Shown here: positions 26,220 to 34,738 of the stretch, piece after piece
Numbering within the stretch: position 1 is the stretch's first letter
How the letters are laid out: each line of letters begins with the position of its first letter
Assembly: GCF_900116205.1 (NCBI RefSeq)
Contig: NZ_FOZS01000004.1
Location: forward strand, 186,001-250,000
DNA length: 64,000 nt
Reading direction: 5' to 3'
Origin: Halostagnicola kamekurae
GTDB taxonomy: Archaea; Halobacteriota; Halobacteria; Halobacteriales; Natrialbaceae
Notes under the pieces: model-generated
The model's input: only the letters and a program-made list of their open reading frames with translations
Told to the model about the DNA's origin: nothing
The model's database searches: none
Position numbers and translations under genes: made by a program

Positions 26220-27383
26220 ATGTCCATGAATGCCGTCGTTTACAAAGGTGAACGCGAGGTAGCAGTCGAAGAAGTCGAACAACCACAGATCGAGCACCCA
26301 AACGACGTCGTAATCGACATCACGACGACGTGTATCTGCGGATCCGACCTCCACATGTACGAGGGACGGACGGCCGCAGAGTCAGGGATCGTGTTCGGGC
26401 ACGAGAACATGGGGATCGTGACCGAAGTCGGCGATGCGGTGACCTCCCTCGAGGAGGGCGACCGGGTCGTCGCGCCGTTCAACGTCGCCTGTGGCTTCTG
26501 TGAGAACTGCGAGAACGGCTATACCGGCTTCTGTACGAACGTCAATCCCGGATTCGCCGGGGGCGCGTACGGGTACGTTGCGATGGGGCCGTACAAGGGC
26601 GGTCAGGCCGAGGAACTCCGCATTCCGTACGCGGACTTCAACGCACTCAAACTGCCCGACGGAGACGAACACGAGGACTCGTTCGCACTGCTCGCGGACA
26701 TCTTCCCGACCGGCTGGCACGGCACCGAACTCGCAAATCTCGAGTCCGGTGACTCCGTCGCGATCTACGGCGCCGGCCCGGTGGGCCTGATGGCGGCCTA
26801 CAGCGCCAAGCTCAAAGGTGCCGCCGAGATTTACGTCGTCGACCGCGTTCCCAGCCGCCTCGAACTGGCCGAGGAACACTGCGACGCGACGCCGATTAAT
26901 TTCGAGGAGGGCGACCCGGTCGAACAGATCAAGGATATCCACGGCGGCGGCGTGGACAAGGGCGTCGACGCCGTCGGATATCAGGCGATCGATCCGGAGA
27001 AGCAAGGCGACGACGCGTACGATCCCGCTCGCGAGAACCCGGCTGTCGTCATCAACAATCTCATCCGGACGGTCCGACCGACCGGCGAACTCGGGATTCC
27101 GGGATTGTACGTCCCCGACGATCCCGGCGCACCGGACGAGATGGCCGCACAGGGCCGTCTCGGCATCGACTTCGGCCTCCTCTTCGAGAAGGGACAGGCG
27201 CTCGGTACCGGCCAGTGCAACGTCAAGGAGTACAACCGCGAGCTCCGCGACATGATCGTCGAGGGGCGCGCCGACCCCAGCTGGGTCGTCTCCCACCGCG
27301 TCGACCTGGAGGACGCACCAAAGATGTACGAGAAGTTCGACAACCGCGAGGAAGGCGTCACGAAGGTCCTGCTGGAACCGTAG
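26220..27383 (+). CDS. Zinc-dependent, glutathione-independent formaldehyde dehydrogenase
   Basis: This 387-residue medium-chain dehydrogenase has catalytic zinc ligands Cys40 and His61-Glu62 (CICGSDLHMYEG, FGHENMG), the four structural-zinc cysteines 91, 94, 97 and 105 (CGFCENC...FC) and a Rossmann motif VAIYGAGPVGLMAAY. The long insert DAVGYQAIDPEKQG and the extended C-terminal region are features of the Pseudomonas-type formaldehyde dehydrogenase, which dismutates or oxidises free formaldehyde to formate with bound NAD. In this island it would remove formaldehyde from oxidative demethylation of betaine. It is followed by a convergent COG0523 GTPase gene. Confidence 0.9.
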   Translation: MSMNAVVYKGEREVAVEEVEQPQIEHPNDVVIDITTTCICGSDLHMYEGRTAAESGIVFGHENMGIVTEVGDAVTSLEEGDRVVAPFNVACGFCENCENGYTGFCTNVNPGFAGGAYGYVAMGPYKGGQAEELRIPYADFNALKLPDGDEHEDSFALLADIFPTGWHGTELANLESGDSVAIYGAGPVGLMAAYSAKLKGAAEIYVVDRVPSRLELAEEHCDATPINFEEGDPVEQIKDIHGGGVDKGVDAVGYQAIDPEKQGDDAYDPARENPAVVINNLIRTVRPTGELGIPGLYVPDDPGAPDEMAAQGRLGIDFGLLFEKGQALGTGQCNVKEYNRELRDMIVEGRADPSWVVSHRVDLEDAPKMYEKFDNREEGVTKVLLEP

Positions 27384-27608
27384 CCCTCGCACGATCAGCC
27401 ACTTCCGTTTTTTCGCATCACCACGGTACCTTCCGTGAGAGAGCAACGAATCACTTCACAGCCTTCGTACCCTAGATACAGGAGAGCTAGGACGAGACGC
27501 GGATACGGACGACGCAACCGATAGCCACCGCGGTGGTCAACGGCGACTGCGGGGATTCGATGGGCGTCGGAACGCCCGGCAACGAGATAGATCGGGCCCG
27601 GGAGGAGA

Positions 27609-28727
27609 TCAATTGGATTTGCGGGGGAAGGGATCAGTAGAGTACTCGTCGGTCCGTTCGTCAAACGACGCCAGACAGTCGTCGAGTTCGGTGGTCACGG
27701 CCGCTTCGTCGAGGTCGCTGCCGATGAACACTAACCGCGTCACCGGATCGTCGTCGCCCCACTCGCCGATCGGGCCAGCCTGGACGGACGGACCGGCCTG
27801 ACTTACCCCGAGAACCGTCTCCGGGCGGCTCGCCACCCACGCGAACCCTTTCGCGCGGATAATCTCGCCGTCCCAGTCGTCGAGCCACGCGTCGAACCGC
27901 TCGGGGTGGAAGGGGCGGTCTCGCCGATAGACGAACGACTCGACGCCGTGTGCCTCGGCCGCCGAAACGGCGTCGTCACTGTGGTCGTGATCCGGATGCT
28001 CGTTCGCTGTGTCTCCGGCCAAGGCTCGCTTCCAGCCTTGCTGTCGCCGTGCCGCTTCGAAGTCGAACGATCCGGTGTCGAGAACGGCGCTCGGGTCGAC
28101 ATCGCTGTACGTCGTTCGATGAAGCGTCGCACGCGGCTGGAGTTCGCGGATGGCGGCCTCGATAGACTCCCGGGCATCGTCGGGTACCATATCGCACTTG
28201 TTCAGCAACAACACGTCGCAGAACTCGATCTGATCGACTAACACCTCGGTCAGCGGGCGCTCAGGGTCCGGGGCGGCATCCGGAAGGGATTCCTCGGAAT
28301 CGAACGCTTTCCAGAACCCGTAGGCGTCGACGACCGAGACTGTCGTATCGAGGCGGAACCGGTCCGGAAGGCTGTCCGCTTCTGTCCCATCCGTGAGCGC
28401 GCGAGCGATGGGAATCGGTTCGCTGATTCCCGACGCCTCGACGGCGAGGTAGTCGAACGAGCGCTCCTCGGCCAACCGCGTCGCTTGATCGACGAGGTCG
28501 CCCTGGAGCCGACAGCAGATACACCCGTTCGAGAGATCGACGACGCCCTCCTCCGTCTCGTCAGCGATCAACTCCGCGTCGACGTTGACCTCGCCCATGT
28601 CGTTGACGATGACGGCGATTCGCCTTTCGCCGGGATCGTTCAGCAGTCGGTTGACAAGCGTCGTTTTACCCGCACCCAGCGGTCCACTGATAACGGTGAT
28701 CGGAATCTCCGATAGAGACGTAACCAT
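27609..28727 (-). CDS. CobW/COG0523 G3E-family GTPase (metallochaperone-like)
   Basis: The 372-residue protein begins with a Walker A site, ISGPLGAGKTTLVNRLL, has the family metal-binding CxCC motif in NGCICCRLQGDLV, a Walker B-type EASGISEPIP and the guanine-specificity LLNKCDM. A CobW C-terminal domain follows (about 245-360), with a His/Asp-rich stretch near residues 228-242 (ANEHPDHDHSDDA). COG0523 GTPases deliver zinc, iron or cobalt to target enzymes. The convergent neighbour is a two-zinc formaldehyde dehydrogenase, and nearby there are iron oxygenases, so a metal-delivery role for the island is plausible. The specific metal is not determinable. Confidence 0.88.
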   Translation of the reverse strand: MVTSLSEIPITVISGPLGAGKTTLVNRLLNDPGERRIAVIVNDMGEVNVDAELIADETEEGVVDLSNGCICCRLQGDLVDQATRLAEERSFDYLAVEASGISEPIPIARALTDGTEADSLPDRFRLDTTVSVVDAYGFWKAFDSEESLPDAAPDPERPLTEVLVDQIEFCDVLLLNKCDMVPDDARESIEAAIRELQPRATLHRTTYSDVDPSAVLDTGSFDFEAARRQQGWKRALAGDTANEHPDHDHSDDAVSAAEAHGVESFVYRRDRPFHPERFDAWLDDWDGEIIRAKGFAWVASRPETVLGVSQAGPSVQAGPIGEWGDDDPVTRLVFIGSDLDEAAVTTELDDCLASFDERTDEYSTDPFPRKSN

Positions 28728-29085
28728 TCCGTATCACATCTCGTGCCGACGGATAATGAATCTCCCGTCACCGTCGGGAGTGATGGTTCGTCGTTTGCCC
28801 CTTTATCGGAAGTGGTCCCGTTATCGAAGTTCCGTGTCTGTGGCTGGCATCGCGGCGGAACAGGGACACGTCCGGTATAGACTCGCTCGCACCGTCCACA
28901 ACACATAATTCACTTGGTGTGTTGCGGAGAACGGGAAAGCGTGCCGTTTCGTCTATCAAAATACGGAACCCCCCTCAGTCGATAACCCGTGGAAGGCCTG
29001 TCTTGCTCTTCCGTGGTGGAGGTGTGATTTGATTCGCCTGTATTCGGTAGCACCGACCCACATACGACCATCGAACAAATTCAGT
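28728..29085. other. Gene-free stretch
   Basis: About 360 bp separate the GTPase start and the 3' end of the EamA-type gene. No recognisable gene or repeat was found. The promoter of the GTPase must lie within its left end. Confidence 0.4.
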
Positions 29086-29511
29086 CTATCGAGTGATCAG
29101 GGCGATACTGAGAGCCGCGAATGCGATTCCAATAAATTTCGTTATCGTCGCATCGTCTCCGAGAACAACGATACCAAGGATGGCCGCTACGACGAAGTAC
29201 ATGGCACCGAGAGTAGAGACCATCGTCGTTGACCCCTGGGTGAATCCGATGTACATCGAAATAAGGCCGATTCCGGTGAACAGTCCTGCCGCGCCAGCAA
29301 GCATCCCTCCTCTCGCAGTAACGGCGAGCGATGCGTCTGAAACGACGATGAATCCAAGCGCGAGGAAACCCGCTACGAGATACGAGATCGCAGCGGCAGT
29401 CCTCGGATCGATGGCCTCCGACGCGGCGTTGCCTAGGATTATCCAAATCCCCCATGACGTCATCGTAATCAAGCCGAACAAAATTCCCGAATCCATTTCA
29501 GTGAACTCCAT
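29086..29511 (-). CDS. Half-size EamA/DMT-family membrane protein
   Basis: The ATG at 29511 gives 141 residues with five hydrophobic helices, one EamA repeat rather than the usual two. It begins MDSGILFGLITMTSWGIWII, has a central FTGIGLISMYIGFTQG and ends ITKFIGIAFAALSIALITR, matching the conserved EamA edges. Single-repeat members are thought to dimerise into a ten-helix transporter. A drug/metabolite export or amine-uptake role is possible; the substrate is unknown. TTTAATG-type AT-rich sequence precedes the start. The longer in-frame start at 29637 adds only basic, non-conserved residues. Confidence 0.8.
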   Translation of the reverse strand: MEFTEMDSGILFGLITMTSWGIWIILGNAASEAIDPRTAAAISYLVAGFLALGFIVVSDASLAVTARGGMLAGAAGLFTGIGLISMYIGFTQGSTTMVSTLGAMYFVVAAILGIVVLGDDATITKFIGIAFAALSIALITR

Positions 29512-29721
29512 CCGTACGGTCTTCGCGCCGGTATTTAATGAAAAACAATGTTCGATATGACCGGTGCTTAAATACTCGCTGCTAACGGTTGTTCTGCGTC
29601 TGAATAAGTCCCTTCGCACGTGATGTCTCGACAGCAACCCCGGATAATGAACCGCGGTGCTCCGAAAAACGGAACTCCATATTCGATCGACTGAGTCTCC
29701 CGCTCCGACGTTTCGAATCAG

Positions 29722-30732
29722 TTACGAGTTATAGGCCTCTTGAGCGAGCTGATGGAAGCGGTGGACGGTGTGTTCGTTGGGGCCGAGTTGGGCCTGGGCG
29801 AGCGCGCCGGTTTTGAGGCCTTGCCACTGGCGCTCGACCAGCTCGAAGTCCTCCTCTTGGAGCTGGCGGCTCGTGCGGACGAACTCGCGTTCCTCGTCGG
29901 TGAGTTCGCTGTCGCGGAAGTAGTAGTCCGCGATGAGTTGGAACCGGTCGGTGTCGATCGGATCGACGATGTAGGTGCCGTAGCCGTCGGCGGTGCCGTA
30001 CATGTTGACCGTGAAGTTCGGCCAGAGGTAATGGAACTGCGCCTCGTGCTCGTCGTGGATCCGCATCTCGTCCTCGACATCCTCAGCGTGCGTGTAGTGG
30101 AGGACCCAGTGGTAGTCGTTGACCTCGAGTTCGGACTCGTTGAGCGAGATGCCTTTGATCCAGTCCTGGTGGTTGGCCTGGCAGTGGTCACACTCCGAGT
30201 AGTTGCTCGCGAACACCTTCCAGTTGCACTCGACCTCCGAACTGATCCGGGTGGCAAGTTCGTACTCCTCGAGGGGCAGCGCCTCGAGTCGATCCTTCAT
30301 GACGCCGGCCTGTTCGGCCAGCGGCATCGGATCCTCGCTGAGGTTGACGAAGAGCAGCGGCCCGATGCTGTCGACGTGCATCGACTCCGCATCGGCGAGC
30401 TCGTCCGGATCGACGCGACGGGGATCGGTCATCGGCGCGTCCTCGAGGAGCACGTCGCCGTCGCGAGCGGAGAAGTTGGCCACGGCGCGGACGTCACCGT
30501 CGTCGTCTCGAGCGACGATCAGATTCCGGCCACCGAGGGTTCGCGTGAAGTACTGGCCGGGATCGCTGATGCTGTTGGCGTGGCCGGCGTACACCCAGTA
30601 CTGGCCGAAAATCTTCTCTTTTTCCATCTCGAAGACGTCGCCATCGGTGAAATACCGGGCCGGCAGCGCGTTTGTCTCGTCCGTGATGTCCGCGCTCACC
30701 GCCTCGGTCTGGCTTTGGTTCCATTGCGTCAT
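29722..30732 (-). CDS. Rieske-less paralogue of glycine-betaine-type oxygenase alpha subunit
   Basis: The 336-residue product is nearly identical to the Rieske oxygenase at 33145 except in residues 65-118. There the first ligand pair C-x-H is changed to Ser88 and Arg90 (ANFSARDGD), and about 41 residues holding the second C-P-Y-H pair are deleted, so a [2Fe-2S] Rieske cluster cannot form. The mononuclear iron site is kept: Glu180, His183 and His188 in YSECDHCQANHQD, the same spacing as in carnitine oxygenase CntA. The frame is open to the normal stop. It may form mixed trimers with its paralogue, regulate it, or be a young pseudogene. The start at MTQW matches the paralogue. Confidence 0.85.
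   Translation of the reverse strand: MTQWNQSQTEAVSADITDETNALPARYFTDGDVFEMEKEKIFGQYWVYAGHANSISDPGQYFTRTLGGRNLIVARDDDGDVRAVANFSARDGDVLLEDAPMTDPRRVDPDELADAESMHVDSIGPLLFVNLSEDPMPLAEQAGVMKDRLEALPLEEYELATRISSEVECNWKVFASNYSECDHCQANHQDWIKGISLNESELEVNDYHWVLHYTHAEDVEDEMRIHDEHEAQFHYLWPNFTVNMYGTADGYGTYIVDPIDTDRFQLIADYYFRDSELTDEEREFVRTSRQLQEEDFELVERQWQGLKTGALAQAQLGPNEHTVHRFHQLAQEAYNS
30539..30674 (-). repeat. 136-bp identical block, copy A
   Basis: This block inside the Rieske-less gene is identical, base for base, to 34085-34220 in the intact paralogue and covers codons for about residues 20-65. Both genes lie in direct orientation about 3.5 kb apart. Confidence 0.9.
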
Positions 30733-31841
30733 GCGGTAGCACATTTGGGGGCGTTCCGAAAAAGCGTTCACCAGTTATATGGAATCCCATTATATGGTCG
30801 GTTTCCGTCTTCGGATATCAGATAGCTCCGCGATATCGATTTGACCGTCTCGAGCCGGCGACTCTTACGACCGACGTTCTAGTGTCGAGCCGCTTCATGC
30901 GCTTGAATCGCTCCGATACCGCCGTATTTACGCAGGGATTCTCGGGAAACAGATCGTGAAACACAAAACCTTAGATGTCGAACCTTTTGTTGATGGAGCG
31001 CGATAGCTCTGGCTGCGTTTTCGAATGGAACTCCGAGTTCGGTGCGGAAGAGACGGAAATAGAACTGCTGCCGGATCCGTCCGATCACGGATGGACGACG
31101 GGATATCGCCTATACTTTTCGACTGCGTAAACGTGGGAGGCAGGATCGCAGTTTCGGTGTCCCAGTTCGCCACGGTCTATCGGCTACCACGACCTTGGAC
31201 GCCCTCTTTCGGACGCTGCAATTCGGCACGCGATGGGGGTCAGCGGCAGATAATGCCCCCACGCGCCGATGTGGGCGACAGGTCCGCTGGCCGACGAGAA
31301 CGGTTGAGTCGTTCGAACGTCGAGCTATCGATCGGATTTCTGTCATCCGTACGTGTTCGGACTCGACACTAGAACGTCGGTCGTAAACGCGACCTATTAC
31401 AAGTATACGCATGTAATTCCTTATCGGCTCGAGATCGCTGACCGGAATCGTCCGTACGAAGCCGTTCGCTGTTCGATTCTATGATATCGAGACCGCGACC
31501 GGAGATCGGTGACCGTTCCGTGACGTTCGCGAACTCGCATAGTATCGAATCTGTCACGATGTGTTTCACGAACGCACTCGATCCGCTCGACTCGTCCGCG
31601 ATCTCGGTCAGTTCACGATCAACGCGATAGCGATCCCGCCTGGTGCCAGCAGACAAGTTCGTGGGCGAACCGCGATGGTTCCCCAGGATCGAACCGGACG
31701 GCTCTGCAGGTGGTGCGGGTACCTCCCACCTCTCAGAGCGGAATGATTACCCTGACCGTCGGGCACGGTCAGTCGGCGTGAGTCGCCCGCCTGTCGGTCG
31801 AAGCAGTCAACTATTTCGGTCGACGGGCGAGAGAACCGAGT
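30733..31841. other. Long non-coding stretch with promoter of the Rieske-less gene
   Basis: About 1.1 kb hold no gene that I can support. At the left end, on the minus strand, the promoter region carries the direct repeat CCATATAA-7 bp-CCATATAA followed by CTGGTGAACG, close to a CTGGTTAACC in front of the intact paralogue. A minus-strand frame at 30879-31088 ends KYGGIGAIQAHEAARH; it resembles nothing known to me and may be a gene remnant. Confidence 0.45.
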
Positions 31842-32639
31842 ATGGACGACGGAAAACAGGCCACGTTCGGCACGGAAGGGGAACTTCGAACCGACGAGAC
31901 GGACACGACCGACGCCGGCTCCGATGCCGGGCCCGAGCACGACGACTTCGGCGACGAACTCGGTGAGAACGAGACCAAGTCCGGAGCGAACCGCTACGTC
32001 GTCTCGAGCCTCCTTCAGAAGGCGGTTCGGCGGTCCGACGAGGAGGTCGCGGCGTGGGCTGCGTGGGAACTGGTCCGTTCGGGCTACGCCTGGAACTTCT
32101 GGGACCGGATCAACCTCTACGTCGTCGAGGACTTGCGCGCCGGAGACGAGGTCGCGCTCACGGTGGCCCGGTACGAGGAACTGGCCCGCGAACGGTGGAC
32201 GCCGGACTCCTGGCGCGGGCGGCTCTGTGCGGTCCACGCGGCCCTAGCGGCCGCTCGAGCGCCGTCGTCTCGTGAGGCCGCACACGCCGACGATTACTTC
32301 GGCGAACTCTCCGAAGAACGCGCCGCCGCACGCGAGGAGGACCGCGAGCCCCGCTACGACCACCCCGTCGACGAACTCGAGCCCGGCGAGACGTACGACG
32401 CCGTCTTCGACCAGCACACCTACGAGGGGAAGCGGCTCGGCCGCGACGGCGCCTTCTTCAGGACTCACGGCGGGCGAGTCGGGCCCGAGGGCGAACCGCA
32501 ACTGAGCCGTCAGTGGCGGATCCGGAGCATGCGGCTCGAGGACCGCGACTACACCGAAGACGAACTCGTTCGAGCGGTGGAACCGATCGATCCCGACGAG
32601 AAGTGGCCCGAGACGGACACGACCGATTGCGAGGAGTGA
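31842..32639 (+). CDS. Conserved hypothetical protein with RarA-C-terminal-like helical domain
   Basis: The 265-residue acidic protein has a disordered Asp/Glu/Thr-rich N-terminus (1-45), a helical segment at about 48-150 containing YVVSSLLQKAVRRSDEEVAA and NFWDRINLYVVEDLRAGD, and a tail with YDAVFDQHTYEGKRLGRDG. The helical part resembles the C-terminal oligomerisation domain of RarA/MgsA replication-recombination ATPases, but the AAA+ domain is absent. Haloarchaeal stand-alone versions appear familiar to me, without a known function. Its codon use is typical for the island. It lies between the two Rieske paralogues on the opposite strand. Confidence 0.7.
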   Translation: MDDGKQATFGTEGELRTDETDTTDAGSDAGPEHDDFGDELGENETKSGANRYVVSSLLQKAVRRSDEEVAAWAAWELVRSGYAWNFWDRINLYVVEDLRAGDEVALTVARYEELARERWTPDSWRGRLCAVHAALAAARAPSSREAAHADDYFGELSEERAAAREEDREPRYDHPVDELEPGETYDAVFDQHTYEGKRLGRDGAFFRTHGGRVGPEGEPQLSRQWRIRSMRLEDRDYTEDELVRAVEPIDPDEKWPETDTTDCEE

Positions 32640-32732
32640 CCGCCGTGACGAGCGACGGTGGTGAACGAGAGTCGTCTGGCGTTTCGAATCGAACGCGAGT
32701 CAGTGAGCCGGGAGACGAACGAAAATGGTCGG

Positions 32733-33092
32733 TCAGAACGCACCGAGGTGATCGTCCTGCGGTTCGTACAGGCCGCCGGTCATCCGCACCTCGTGGATCT
32801 CGTCTAACGTCTCGCCGATCGAGACCCCTCGGTCGGACATCACCCCCGCGACGACGCCGATCGGGACGCCGTTCTCGTACTGCTCTTGCAGTTGCCAGAT
32901 GACGTCCTTGAGATCGTCGGTAGCGACGTCGGCGGCGAGATCAATCTGTGCGCGTTCGAACTCCACGTCGTGGCCCGTCACGCGGTAGTGACGGCGGTAA
33001 AACTCGATGATTTCGTTCGGCGTCTCGGTTCGTAGATCGACGTCGCACTCCGGGCAGGACGCGACGTACGGTGCCTGATCTTGGGTACTCAT
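32733..33092 (-). CDS. Zinc-ribbon plus winged-helix protein, possible local regulator
   Basis: The 119-residue protein has an N-terminal CPECDVDL motif with a partnering HYRVTGH further on, suggesting a one-ended zinc ribbon (1-45), and a C-terminal winged-helix-like part (about 60-119) reading YENGVPIGVVAGVMSDRGVS and ending GGLYEPQDDHLGAF. That ending is very like the winged-helix tail of haloarchaeal MCM proteins. A DNA-binding role is inferred. It lies just downstream (53 bp) of the intact Rieske gene start-to-end unit on the same strand... its ATG at 33092 faces the Rieske stop at 33145, so both could share a transcript. Confidence 0.72.
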   Translation of the reverse strand: MSTQDQAPYVASCPECDVDLRTETPNEIIEFYRRHYRVTGHDVEFERAQIDLAADVATDDLKDVIWQLQEQYENGVPIGVVAGVMSDRGVSIGETLDEIHEVRMTGGLYEPQDDHLGAF

Positions 33093-33144
33093 GGGTTCTG
33101 AATGTCGTGTTTCAACGTCGGTCGGTTATACAGAGGCGATACTA

Positions 33145-34278
33145 TCACGAGTCGTAGGCTTCCTGCGCGAGTTGGTGGAAGCGGTGGACGGTGTGTTCGT
33201 TGGGGCCAAGTTGGGCCTGCGCGAGCGCACCGGTTTTGAGGCCTTGCCACTGGCGTTCGACCAGTTCGAAGTCCTCCTCCTGGAGCTGGCGGCTCGTGCG
33301 GACGAACTCGCGTTCCTCTTCGGAGAGTTCGCTGTCGCGGAAGTAGTAGTCCGCGATGAGCTGGAACCGGTCGGTGTCGATCGGATCGACGATGTAGGTG
33401 CCGTAGCCGTCGGCAGTGCCGTACATGTTGACCGTGAAGTTCGGCCAGAGGTAGTGAAACTGCGCCTCGTGCTCGTCGTGGATCCGCATCTCGTCCTCGA
33501 CGTCTTCGGCGTGGGTGTAGTGGAGGACCCAGTGGTAGTCGTTGACCTCGAGTTCGGACTCGTTGAGCGAGATGCCCGTGATCCAGTCCTGGTGGTTGGC
33601 CTGGCAGTGGTCACACTCCGAGTAGTTGCTCGCGAACACCTTCCAGTTGCACTCGACCTCCGAGACAATCCGAGTCGCGTGTTCGTACTCTCCCAGCGGA
33701 AGGGACTCGAGTCGATCCTTCATGACGCCGGCCTGCTCGGCCAGTGGCATCGGATCCTCGCTGAGGTTGACGAAGAGCAGCGGCCCGATGCTATCGACGT
33801 GGACGTCGTTGAGTCCGTTTGACTCGCAATCGAACTCCTGTATTTCGTCGTCCTCGAGATCGGGGTTCAAGCCCGCTTCCTCGAAGCTTCTGGGCGTACT
33901 CTGAAGGTTCCCGTTCAGGTCGTACGTCCAGAGGTGGTACGGGCACCGAATTCGCTTCCCCTCGCTGGGATCGGTCATCGGGGTATCCTCGACCATCTTC
34001 GAGCCGCGGTGGGCGCAGACGTTGTCGAACGCCTTGATATCCCCCTCGTGACCGCGGACGATGATCAGTTGGCGTTCGCCGATAGTTCGCGTGAAGTACT
34101 GGCCGGGATCGCTGATGCTGTTGGCGTGGCCGGCGTACACCCAGTACTGGCCGAAAATCTTCTCTTTTTCCATCTCGAAGACGTCGCCATCGGTGAAATA
34201 CCGGGCCGGCAGCGCGTTTGCATCGTCCGTGATGTCCTCGCTCACTGCTTTCGTCTGGGAGTCGTCCCACTGTGTCAT
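33145..34278 (-). CDS. Rieske non-haem iron oxygenase alpha subunit, glycine betaine monooxygenase type
   Basis: The 377-residue product has a complete Rieske domain (about 45-160) with ligands Cys88-x-His90 (NVCAHRGS) and Cys112-x2-His115 (RCPYHLWTYD). The catalytic domain has Glu221, His224 and His229 in YSECDHCQANHQDW. A Glu at the bridging position, rather than Asp, is the mark of quaternary-ammonium oxygenases such as CntA and GbcA. With the BCCT transporter and methyl-group-handling genes nearby, demethylation of glycine betaine to dimethylglycine plus formaldehyde is the best reading. No reductase subunit gene is in the window, so electrons must come from elsewhere. The start at MTQW was chosen because both paralogues share it. 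Confidence 0.9.
   Translation of the reverse strand: MTQWDDSQTKAVSEDITDDANALPARYFTDGDVFEMEKEKIFGQYWVYAGHANSISDPGQYFTRTIGERQLIIVRGHEGDIKAFDNVCAHRGSKMVEDTPMTDPSEGKRIRCPYHLWTYDLNGNLQSTPRSFEEAGLNPDLEDDEIQEFDCESNGLNDVHVDSIGPLLFVNLSEDPMPLAEQAGVMKDRLESLPLGEYEHATRIVSEVECNWKVFASNYSECDHCQANHQDWITGISLNESELEVNDYHWVLHYTHAEDVEDEMRIHDEHEAQFHYLWPNFTVNMYGTADGYGTYIVDPIDTDRFQLIADYYFRDSELSEEEREFVRTSRQLQEEDFELVERQWQGLKTGALAQAQLGPNEHTVHRFHQLAQEAYDS
34085..34220 (-). repeat. 136-bp identical block, copy B
   Basis: This block is identical to 30539-30674 in the Rieske-less paralogue. It is the longest run I could confirm by eye within about 1 kb of highly similar direct repeat. Confidence 0.9.
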
Positions 34279-34302
34279 ACGATACCAATAACACAATGGG
34301 AC

Positions 34303-34578
34303 CTAAAAACGGTTAACCAGTGATATTGAACATGAATATAAGTGGATAACCGACCTGGGGAGAGGACCCGTTTTTCCGTTCCGATAACGCGGTCCGTTCC
34401 GTTTCGGGGCGTCGCGGATGATTCCAGCGTCCGCGAGCATCGGTAGATGAACGCGCCGGAACGAGGTTCCCGTCCGTTCGATCACGTCGTCCACGGGCTC
34501 GGTCGCCTCGAGTCGTGACTTCGCGCGTACGGTCGTCGAAACCGATCGCGTCGCGGTCGAGGAGAGATTGCGGCACGT
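34303..34578 (-). pseudogene. Fragment of a winged-helix regulator
   Basis: The minus strand reads SRLEATEPVDDVIERTG and FRRVHLPMLADAGIIRDAP, the pattern of haloarchaeal ArsR/DUF7344-like winged helices in which VHLPxLADAG is the recognition-wing part. The preceding piece (VPQSLLDRDAIGFDD) is in another frame and there is no proper start. It is probably a decayed regulator gene upstream of the Rieske gene. The assignment is tentative. Confidence 0.4.
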
Positions 34579-34738
34579 CGAGACGAGTCGGCCAGTGTCC
34601 TGTGCAGCGTGTCCCTGTCACGGGCACCAAGTCCATCTCGGTGGCCCATGGTTTACTGGGCGTCTGAGAGCGGGAGCAGTGGGAAAGGGGGTGATGCGCG
34701 CTGTTAGCGCTTCGGGAGTCCTCCGACGGCGGCTCATG

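Noticed and set aside
26382-27446. 354-codon minus-strand frame
   Set aside because: Antisense to the formaldehyde dehydrogenase gene.
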